Both the position numbers and the translations under genes were made by a program. A stretch of DNA of 11,764 nt, from NCBI GenBank assembly GCA_021789755.1, contig JAJYJD010000093.1, positions 1-11,764 of the forward strand, written 5' to 3'. The notes under the pieces are model-generated. The model worked only from the letters and a program-made list of their open reading frames with translations, did not search any database and was not told the DNA's origin. Of this stretch, positions 5,902 to 11,764 are shown piece by piece (position 1 is the stretch's first letter; every line of letters begins with the position of its first letter). The stretch is from Bacteroidota bacterium (GTDB taxonomy: Bacteria > Bacteroidota > Ignavibacteria > Kryptoniales > JAKASW01).

Positions 5902-8160
5902 CTAATCGGTGCTGACCGACACCTTCAGCATGAAGCTTCTCGGTGTCCCCCAGGAAGCGCCGCTGAAGAAGGAGCCTTTCAGTAAATACCGGTGATTGAG
6001 AATATTGTTGACGAACAACTCAGGCCTGATGTTGAATGAGCCGAGACTGAATGTCTTGCCGAGTGAACCGTCGAATATCAGATGCGGGTTCACATGTCCG
6101 TCGGTTTCGCCGTTCGTCAATCCGCTTCCGTAACTACCTATCAGGCTCGCGAAGTATTGCTCTTTAGTGTAGTTGAGTCCGAGCGAGTACGTAATACGCT
6201 GGTCGTGGTCGAGATCGAAGGCCGTAGTAGGCGGAAGAGCCGGCAGAAATCCGCCCGACGTGGCTCCGACACCCTGCGCGTGACTCACCGCCAGATTGAA
6301 GTAACCGGTGAAAGGACCTTCCGGATGGTAGTCCAATCCCAATTCCGTGCCCCGGACAAATATTTTCTGTATGTTGACCGCCGTGGAGATGTTTGTTCCG
6401 GGGATCGTGTTGTCATCCATGCCTGGACTCTCTTCGGTGTAATATCCAAGGAGTTTTGCGGATAGGGAATTGCTGAACGATTCTGTCACACCGGCCTCGA
6501 AATAATTGCCTCTGACTGCTTTTGTCGGCTGAGAAACTGTTCCGGACGCTTCTGTGATCTGGCGGAGTTGTTCGACGAGCACGGGCACAAAGAGGCGGCC
6601 GTAGTATGCGTACACCGTTGTCGCCAGGTCGGGAATATAAGTGAGCTTCACCTTAGGCGACACCTGCGATTCTGTGCCGATCCCTTTTGCGTAATGCCGG
6701 TCGTACCTGACGCCGGCATCTACTTGGAAGATCGGGATCGGCTGGTAAGTTGTCTGCGCGTATGCACCGAGATCATATCCTTCGAGATCCTCCACGGACT
6801 GCGGACCCAGACCATTGCCGTTGAAAGTGCTGAAGTTCTCCTTGCCGGTGGTATAATAATATGACCCGCCGGCCTTCAGAGAGACATCCTCTCCTGCGGG
6901 CATGCTTAAGTCGGATTTTGCACCGTAGACATCAAACCTCCTGTCTTCTTTTATGTTGTACGCAGTCGTACTGTCGCCGGCAAAGTGGAAGGAAGGAACG
7001 TCATTAGCGCCGGGTATATAGTTCAACGTACCCTGCCTGTGAGTAAGCGCGAAGAAGAACTCGCCTGTATTGCCGTCACTTCCGAACCCGTGGCGGTAAA
7101 TTAGATTCTGGAACCCGTCCGTTCCCTTCTGGTTGTCGTTCAGACTGACGCCTCCCGTCGAATCGTACGGTATCTGGAAACTCGAGCTGCTCTGGTCGAG
7201 ATCCAGTGCGAGTATGTCGTTCGGCGACAGTATATACTGGACTTTGCCGAGTCCGAACAAATCCTGGCCATGGTCGTGGAAAACGTCGGGCATCGGGGTG
7301 TCGATTCTCCTGTCCGTCACCTTCCTGGAGCCTGCGAAGAAAACCGCGAAATTGCCGGTATGACTGGCGATGGACATGGATTGTCCCGACGAATTGAAGC
7401 TTCCGATGTAGCCGGATGCGCTCGCATTGAAAGGTGTCGCCGGGATTTTTGTCCTCACATCAATTATCGCCAGAGCGTCCGAATATTCTGCGGGGAGGTC
7501 TCCGACTAGAAACGATATTCTGTCGATGACTCTCGGGTCGAACAATTCGGTCATCCCTTCACTCTGAGTTTCGGGGATCGGCAGCCCGTCGACGTTGTAG
7601 GAATACTCCGCGTGCTGGCCTCTTATATGCACTTCACCCGTGGGTGCCTGGACGGCGCCTGGAAGACTCTGCTGAATTATTGTCGAAGGCAGACTCGTAG
7701 GCGCTCCATGATAGGTACTGGTTTGAAACACCGGAGCGTTTGTAATAATACTCAACTTTTGCGTGCTTTCGGGGTTGCTCGCCGCATTGGCGGTGACCGT
7801 CACTCCTTCCAGCGAAATGTCGGCTGCCTCCAGAGCGAAATCCCGTTCGTTCTGTCCGCCCTTAAGTTCTGCTTCAATCTGAGATCTCTTGAAGCCTACT
7901 ATGTAGGCGACGATTGAGTAACGGCCGGGATAAATATTCCTGATGCTGTAGTTACCGAGCTCGTCGGCCACGGTACCGGTGACGACATTGGATCCCCGCA
8001 ATACCGCCACCTCCGCATATGCGATCGGGTGCCCGTCAGCCTTCTCGGTTATTTTTCCTGAGAGGGTCGCACGCTGAGAAGCCGCGGGCGGCACCTGAGC
8101 AAAGACCAACTGGTGAATCGAACCCATCATGAACAAAGCTGCGAAGATACTCCTATGCAT
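5902..8160 (-). CDS. TonB-dependent outer-membrane receptor with N-terminal carboxypeptidase-regulatory-like domain
   Basis: The protein has 752 residues. Residues 1-21 form a signal peptide (probable cleavage VFA/QVPP). A carboxypeptidase-regulatory-like beta-sandwich follows (about 31-112, with GTVADELGNYSIRNIYPGRY), then a TonB-box-like stretch LEGVTVTA (117-124). The plug domain (about 145-238) includes GEVHIRGQ and YNVDGLPIP, and the remainder is an outer-membrane beta-barrel. The family imports large or scarce ligands across the outer membrane using TonB/ExbBD energy. The substrate is not evident, and no SusD partner, ABC importer or siderophore gene is in the window. The barrel ends SFMLKVSVSTD, without the usual terminal aromatic residue. 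A strong ribosome binding site (AGAAGGAGA, plus-strand bases 8164-8172) precedes the start. The small exported protein gene lies 56 bases upstream on the same strand and is probably co-transcribed, which is a clue to the ligand. Confidence 0.94.
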   Translation of the reverse strand: MHRSIFAALFMMGSIHQLVFAQVPPAASQRATLSGKITEKADGHPIAYAEVAVLRGSNVVTGTVADELGNYSIRNIYPGRYSIVAYIVGFKRSQIEAELKGGQNERDFALEAADISLEGVTVTANAASNPESTQKLSIITNAPVFQTSTYHGAPTSLPSTIIQQSLPGAVQAPTGEVHIRGQHAEYSYNVDGLPIPETQSEGMTELFDPRVIDRISFLVGDLPAEYSDALAIIDVRTKIPATPFNASASGYIGSFNSSGQSMSIASHTGNFAVFFAGSRKVTDRRIDTPMPDVFHDHGQDLFGLGKVQYILSPNDILALDLDQSSSSFQIPYDSTGGVSLNDNQKGTDGFQNLIYRHGFGSDGNTGEFFFALTHRQGTLNYIPGANDVPSFHFAGDSTTAYNIKEDRRFDVYGAKSDLSMPAGEDVSLKAGGSYYYTTGKENFSTFNGNGLGPQSVEDLEGYDLGAYAQTTYQPIPIFQVDAGVRYDRHYAKGIGTESQVSPKVKLTYIPDLATTVYAYYGRLFVPVLVEQLRQITEASGTVSQPTKAVRGNYFEAGVTESFSNSLSAKLLGYYTEESPGMDDNTIPGTNISTAVNIQKIFVRGTELGLDYHPEGPFTGYFNLAVSHAQGVGATSGGFLPALPPTTAFDLDHDQRITYSLGLNYTKEQYFASLIGSYGSGLTNGETDGHVNPHLIFDGSLGKTFSLGSFNIRPELFVNNILNHRYLLKGSFFSGASWGTPRSFMLKVSVSTD

Positions 8161-8216
8161 AAATCTCCTTCTAAGGGATTAATCGTGAATACGGATTGTC
8201 GGTGAGAGGGTGGAGC

Positions 8217-8552
8217 TTATGCCTTGGGAGGTGCGCGGCTTGAGGCGCTCAGTTGCGGTCTTGCCAGGTATTGCGGACAATCGGCAAGACGTATGAAGGA
8301 GAACGCTGTTGGAGAGGAAAAGCTTTTTTGAAACGGATCGGTACCCGTCGTGGACTGGGCAAAATTATGCGCCGGGCAGACGAAGTCGTTGCCGTTCGAA
8401 TCGAGATTGTGATTTAAGCGGTTAGAAGAGGACAGGACCCGGTTGGATTCGAGTGGGACGTAATCTCTGTGTGCTAAACTGAATGTGGCCGAGATGAAAA
8501 CGTATAGTAGGAGTACGGCCCTGGCAACGGTTCTGCGTTTCTTCGACGACAT
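8217..8552 (-). CDS. Small exported hypothetical protein with Cys/His motif and C-terminal RAPP
   Basis: I do not recognise a named family with certainty. The 111-residue product starts with a basic head and hydrophobic stretch (MSSKKRR, then ARAVLLLYVFISATFSLA), a clear signal peptide with probable cleavage before His28. The mature part has His28, His48, a CPAHNF motif (Cys59, His62) and Cys92, and ends SSRAPPKA. From memory, small exported proteins with a central Cys/His cluster and a C-terminal R-(A/G)-P-P motif, such as the DUF2946-like type, often sit beside TonB-dependent receptors and are suspected to relate to metal uptake. This assignment is inference. The signal peptide and the position 56 bases ahead of a TonB receptor on the same strand argue that it is a real gene. 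The ribosome binding site is weak. It may encode a periplasmic or surface accessory to the receptor. Confidence 0.72.
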   Translation of the reverse strand: MSSKKRRTVARAVLLLYVFISATFSLAHRDYVPLESNRVLSSSNRLNHNLDSNGNDFVCPAHNFAQSTTGTDPFQKSFSSPTAFSFIRLADCPQYLARPQLSASSRAPPKA

Positions 8553-8587
8553 TCGCTTATGAAGGTGTTATTGTTTTCATGCGATGT

Positions 8588-8593
8588 AATATA
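8588..8593 (-). promoter_or_regulatory. Possible -10 element for the small exported protein/TonB-receptor unit
   Basis: On the minus strand this reads TATATT, one mismatch from the sigma-70 -10 consensus, 35 bases before the start codon at 8552. I could not find a good -35 at the right distance, so this is only a candidate. Position and A+T content within the 149-base gap after the gamma-lyase gene are its main support. Confidence 0.25.
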
Positions 8594-8701
8594 GGACAAA
8601 CAAAAGCCGCATTTGGTTCCATGATTTTCATCTCGTTCCCGCGCCTCGCTGTCTTAATCGGGCTCTGGAGTTTCCAATTCGACAAATCGGGCGGTATCGG
8701 G

Positions 8702-9847
8702 CTATATCTGCTCCAGCGCCTGTTTCAGATCTTCAATCAGATCGTCTGCGTCCTCGATCCCGACTGAGAGCCGGATCAGCGTGTCCTCGAGACCCGACCG
8801 GAGCCTCACTTCGCGCGGAAGGGAAGAATGCGTCATGGAAGCCGGGTGCTCGATGAGCGACTCGACGCCGCCGAGGCTTTCGGCTAAAGCGAATATTTTC
8901 ATGAGCGTGGTCAGCTTCTTCGCTGCATCGATGTCATCGTTTTTGAGAGTGAAAGATACCATGCCGCCGAAGCCGCTCATTTGTTTTGCGGCGACCGCAT
9001 GGTTAGGGTGAAACTTGAAACCTGGATAGTTGACATGATGAACCTTCGGATGGGCCGCGAGAAACTCGGCCACCTTCTTGGCGTTCTCGCAATGCCTCTC
9101 CATCCTTACGTGGAGTGTCTTCGTCCCGCGGAGAGCCAGGAAACAGTCGAACGGGCCGGGAACCGCGCCGCTCGATTTCTGTATGAAGTACAGCTTCTCC
9201 GCGATCTCATCGTCATCGGTGATCGCCGCGCCGAGGATGACATCGGAATGACCGCCTACATATTTCGTCGCACTGTGAACAACTATGTCGGCGCCGAGGG
9301 ACAGAGGCCTTTGAAGGAAGGGGGTGGCAAATGTGTTATCGACGACGGTCAAAGCCCCGGCCTCTCTCCCTATTGTGGCGATCATCTCTATGTCCACTAT
9401 TCTGAGAAGGGGATTCGTGGGGGTTTCCATCCACACCATTTTTGTGTCAGGCTTGATCCCTTTCCTGACGTTTTCCTCCTTGCTCATATCGATGAAATCG
9501 AAACTCAGACCGAATTGCTCAAACACTTTCACGAAAATCCTATAGGTCCCGCCGTAAAGATCGTTGCCTGCCAGTACGTGATCTCCGGTTTTCAGCAGCT
9601 TAATTACAGCGTCGATGGCTCCCATCCCCGATGAGAAGGCCGCACAGTATTTTGCTCCTTCAAGGGCCGCGAGATTTTTCTCGAGCGCCGTGCGAGTTGG
9701 ATTGCCTGCTCGCGAATAGTCGTAGCCTTTGTGCACCGCCGGCTCGGATTGAACGTATGTCGACGTCTGGTATATGGGGGTCATGATGGCGCCGGTTGCG
9801 ATATCGGGCTCCTGCCCGGCATGGATTGCCGCGGTTCCAAACTTCAT
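8702..9847 (-). CDS. Cystathionine gamma-lyase (PLP-dependent, Cys/Met metabolism family)
   Basis: The 381-residue length is typical of the family. The PLP-binding lysine is Lys195 in HSATKYVGGHSD. YDYSRAGNPTR (42-52), the SSGMGAI loop (72-78) and ETPTNPLL (141-148) are the other cofactor and substrate signatures. Glu323 in LAESLGGVESLIEHPASMTH matches the glutamate found in gamma-lyases and gamma-synthases. The enzyme is cytoplasmic and splits cystathionine into cysteine, 2-oxobutyrate and ammonia, and can also release H2S. Sequence alone does not cleanly separate it from cystathionine gamma-synthase (metB). The adjoining cystathionine beta-synthase gene, and the absence of forward-pathway genes here, favour the lyase. 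Its ATG overlaps the stop of the beta-synthase by one base (TAATG), with GGAGAG just upstream inside that gene, so the two are translationally coupled. Confidence 0.92.
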   Translation of the reverse strand: MKFGTAAIHAGQEPDIATGAIMTPIYQTSTYVQSEPAVHKGYDYSRAGNPTRTALEKNLAALEGAKYCAAFSSGMGAIDAVIKLLKTGDHVLAGNDLYGGTYRIFVKVFEQFGLSFDFIDMSKEENVRKGIKPDTKMVWMETPTNPLLRIVDIEMIATIGREAGALTVVDNTFATPFLQRPLSLGADIVVHSATKYVGGHSDVILGAAITDDDEIAEKLYFIQKSSGAVPGPFDCFLALRGTKTLHVRMERHCENAKKVAEFLAAHPKVHHVNYPGFKFHPNHAVAAKQMSGFGGMVSFTLKNDDIDAAKKLTTLMKIFALAESLGGVESLIEHPASMTHSSLPREVRLRSGLEDTLIRLSVGIEDADDLIEDLKQALEQI

Positions 9848-11232
9848 TATCTCTCCGTTGTTTGTGCCGAGTTTTCTGTTATGGCAAGTATCAGATCGGA
9901 TTTCGTTATGATATCGAGCGAACCGTTGTCCAGTCGGACTATCACGGCAGAGGTCTCGCCGTTGAGCAGCTTATATAGGTTCTCGACGGAGATTTTTTCG
10001 TCGACGACCGGGAAGGGTTTGTCGACGAACTCTCTGACCTTATGCTCCCGAAGTGAAGGATTGGAAACGAGTGTGGAGAGGACTTTGGTCTCGGTCAGGC
10101 CTCCCAGGATATTTCCGTCTTCGATCACGGGCAGCTGCGATATGTCGTTCTCCTGCATGAGATTGATCGCCTGGGTCAGAGTGACATCGGGTCCGACACT
10201 GATCAAGCCGCGCTTGCCTCTCTTCGCATGGCCGACATCTCCGGCCGAGAGTTTGAGTCTCGACTCCAGGTATTGGTTGTCCTTCATCCAGTTGTCGTTG
10301 TAAAGTTTCGACAGATATCTTGATCCGTGATCGGGGATGATAACGACCACGATGTCTTTTTCTGTCAACGTAGGGGCAACTTTCAGCGCGGCATGTATTG
10401 CCGAACCCGCCGAGCCTCCCGCAAAAATTCCTTCTTTTCTCGCGAGCAGCCTGGTCGCCAGGAATGACTCCTTGTCCGATACGGTTATCACCTCGTCGAT
10501 GTTATTGAATTCCATGATCTTCGGCATTGAGTCCTGGCCGATCCCTTCGACCTTGTACGGATGGCTCTCAGGCATTTTGCGGTTCTTGAAATATTCTGCG
10601 TATATGCTTCCTTCCGGATCGACGCCGATGACGCGGATCTTTGGGTTCATTTCCTTCAGATACTTTGCTGCCCCGACTATCGTTCCGCCCGTACCTATAC
10701 CACAGACGAAATGGGTGAGCTTTCCTTCCGTTTGTTTCCAAATTTCCGGACCGGTCGTCAGATAGTGAGCTTCAGGATTGCTGGGATTGTCGTACTGGTT
10801 GGGAAAATATGAGTTCGGAATTTCCCTGCTCAGTCTTGTTGCAACCGAGTGGTAGCTGCGAGGGTCGTCCGGTTCGACAGCGGTTGGGGTCACGATCACT
10901 TCCGCCCCAAAAGCGCGCAGAAGATCGATTTTTTCCTGGCTCATTTTGTCGGGCATCGTGAAGATACACTTGTAACCCTTCATTGCGGCGACCAGCGCCA
11001 GTCCCATACCGGTATTCCCGGACGTGCCTTCGATGATGGTCCCGCCGGGCTTCAGGAGCCCCCGCCTTTCGGCATCCTCTATCATAGTTATGCCGATCCT
11101 GTCCTTGACCGACCCCCCCGGGTTCAGGTGTTCAAGCTTCGCGAGGAGAACCGGTTTTGTGCCAGGGGCGATCCGGGTTAGTCTCAACATCGGTGTGTTG
11201 CCGATTACTTCAAGGATTGAGTTGTACCACAT
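9847..11232 (-). CDS. Cystathionine beta-synthase with C-terminal tandem CBS domains
   Basis: The protein has 461 residues. The N-terminal fold-type-II PLP domain (about 1-320) has Lys43 in NPGGSVKDR as the cofactor lysine, GTSGNTG (69-75) for substrate binding, and the phosphate-binding loop GIGTGGT (178-184). Two CBS repeats follow (about 340-395 and 398-455), a regulatory module that in relatives binds adenosyl ligands such as S-adenosylmethionine. The N-terminal heme-binding segment of animal enzymes is absent. It condenses homocysteine with serine to cystathionine in the cytoplasm, the first step of reverse transsulfuration; the next gene supplies the second. A plain cysteine synthase is the main alternative, but the CBS pair and the coupled gamma-lyase argue against it. 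The ribosome binding site is modest (AGG about ten bases upstream). mqnC lies 105 bases upstream on the same strand. Confidence 0.93.
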   Translation of the reverse strand: MWYNSILEVIGNTPMLRLTRIAPGTKPVLLAKLEHLNPGGSVKDRIGITMIEDAERRGLLKPGGTIIEGTSGNTGMGLALVAAMKGYKCIFTMPDKMSQEKIDLLRAFGAEVIVTPTAVEPDDPRSYHSVATRLSREIPNSYFPNQYDNPSNPEAHYLTTGPEIWKQTEGKLTHFVCGIGTGGTIVGAAKYLKEMNPKIRVIGVDPEGSIYAEYFKNRKMPESHPYKVEGIGQDSMPKIMEFNNIDEVITVSDKESFLATRLLARKEGIFAGGSAGSAIHAALKVAPTLTEKDIVVVIIPDHGSRYLSKLYNDNWMKDNQYLESRLKLSAGDVGHAKRGKRGLISVGPDVTLTQAINLMQENDISQLPVIEDGNILGGLTETKVLSTLVSNPSLREHKVREFVDKPFPVVDEKISVENLYKLLNGETSAVIVRLDNGSLDIITKSDLILAITENSAQTTER

Positions 11233-11251
11233 TGTCCGACCTGTGAACGGG

Positions 11252-11281
11252 ATTATTAGTGGATAAGTCTTTAAAGATCAA
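11252..11281 (-). promoter_or_regulatory. Possible promoter for the reverse transsulfuration gene pair
   Basis: On the minus strand TTGATC (plus 11276-11281) is followed after 18 bases by AATAAT (plus 11252-11257), a partial -35 and a near-consensus -10. The stretch is the most A+T-rich in the neighbourhood. The implied leader before the ATG at 11232 is very short (about 12 bases), which weakens the call. Confidence 0.27.
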
Positions 11282-11292
11282 AATTCAAAAGC

Positions 11293-11315
11293 AAAAAGAC
11301 GGGGCAGACAGCGCC
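11293..11315 (-). terminator. Weak candidate terminator after mqnC
   Basis: On the minus strand GGCG and TGCC (plus 11312-11315 and 11303-11306) can form a four-pair stem, with one G-U pair, and a run of five T follows (plus 11293-11297). The stem is short, so read-through into the beta-synthase gene is equally possible. Confidence 0.25.
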
Positions 11316-11337
11316 ACGATAGTCATTGTATTTCGCA

Positions 11338-11764
11338 TCAGACGAAACGCTGAACGGGCTCGTAACCGGCGTTCTTGATAGCGCGCGTGATATGATTGAG
11401 GCTGAAGCCCGAGAAATGTTTTGTCCCCGCCGCGCTGACGACATTCTCTTCGATCATCAGGCTTCCGAAGTCGTCGGCACCGAACGTCAGGGCTATCTGT
11501 GCGATCTTCAGTCCCTGGGTCACCCAGCTGACCTGGATGGAGCCGATGTTGTCGACCATCAGCCGGGAAATCGCAAGTGTCTTCAGGTAATCGAAAGCCG
11601 ACGATTTCTCGCGGAGGTTGTCGTGGTTCTCGGCGAGCTCGGTATTCCTCGGCTGGAATGTCCACGGAATAAACGCCGTGAAACCTCCGGTCCGGTCCTG
11701 AAGTTCCCGCACGACTATCATGTGCTGCAGCCTGTCTTCGAGGCTTTCAACGTGTCCGAACATC
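11338..11764 (-). CDS. mqnC: MqnC, cyclic dehypoxanthinyl futalosine synthase, C-terminal part (5' end outside window)
   Basis: Only the last 142 residues are present; the frame runs off the right edge, and the MFGHVE near the edge is an internal motif, not the start. GGFTAFIPWTFQP is the strongest signature and distinguishes this radical-SAM enzyme from its paralogue MqnE, which has FIPLAFHP-like sequence there. The stretch IQVSWVTQG, the GADDFGSLMIEENVV segment and the ending AGYEPVQRF also fit. The enzyme converts dehypoxanthine futalosine to its cyclic form in the futalosine route to menaquinone. The radical-SAM cysteine cluster lies outside the window. No other mqn gene is visible, and the neighbouring sulfur-amino-acid genes have no obvious pathway link. 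The family call is confident for a fragment this short. Confidence 0.87.
   Translation of the reverse strand, partial: MFGHVESLEDRLQHMIVVRELQDRTGGFTAFIPWTFQPRNTELAENHDNLREKSSAFDYLKTLAISRLMVDNIGSIQVSWVTQGLKIAQIALTFGADDFGSLMIEENVVSAAGTKHFSGFSLNHITRAIKNAGYEPVQRFV

Noticed and set aside
9731..10303. Plus-strand open frame (190 codons) across the gamma-lyase/beta-synthase junction
   Set aside because: It is antisense to two enzymes whose active-site motifs are intact and resembles nothing recognisable.
11285..11665. Alternative minus-strand frame overlapping mqnC
   Set aside because: It is out of frame with the MqnC signature motifs and its translation is Arg/Pro-rich without any domain, typical of a shadow frame.

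Overview
The window is an ordinary-looking bacterial chromosome segment of roughly 50-55% G+C by eye. Its gene content points to the Bacteroidota/Ignavibacteriota/Chlorobiota (FCB) group. The signs are a bacterial tricorn-type S41 protease, a TonB-dependent receptor with an N-terminal carboxypeptidase-regulatory-like domain, an M23 peptidase whose N-terminus resembles the short cytoplasmic-plus-anchor head common in Bacteroidota, a secreted M28 peptidase ending in a fibronectin-III-like domain, and the futalosine menaquinone enzyme MqnC. This assignment rests on family recognition only. No rRNA, tRNA, CRISPR array, insertion sequence or phage gene was seen.

Layout. Positions 1-1749 (+) hold the C-terminal part of a tricorn-like S41 protease that starts outside the window. 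A CPA-type cation/proton antiporter follows on the same strand (1834-3135). An exported M28 metallopeptidase (3160-4569, -) converges on it with only 24 bases between the stop codons. A 303-base divergent intergenic region separates this from a membrane-anchored M23 peptidase (4873-5808, +). From 5902 to the right edge every gene is on the minus strand. Read in transcription order these are mqnC (partial, 11764-11338), a CBS-domain cystathionine beta-synthase (11232-9847), a cystathionine gamma-lyase (9847-8702), a 111-residue exported hypothetical protein (8552-8217) and a TonB-dependent receptor (8160-5902).

How the genes fit together. The beta-synthase and gamma-lyase genes overlap by one base (TAATG). 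Together they form a complete reverse transsulfuration module that takes homocysteine plus serine to cystathionine and then to cysteine plus 2-oxobutyrate. The small exported protein and the TonB receptor form a second likely unit, 56 bases apart. The small protein carries Cys/His residues in its secreted part and a C-terminal RAPP motif, and it is the least explained gene here. The left half is rich in peptidases (S41, M28, M23), but these lie in different transcription units and need not be functionally linked.

The most unusual non-coding signal is a GC-rich palindrome, CCGG(T/A)CCGG, found five times by eye. Three copies are intergenic, and two of those share a second block, GCCGCCGGG, at nearly the same distance. 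No complete new defence or mobile system was found.
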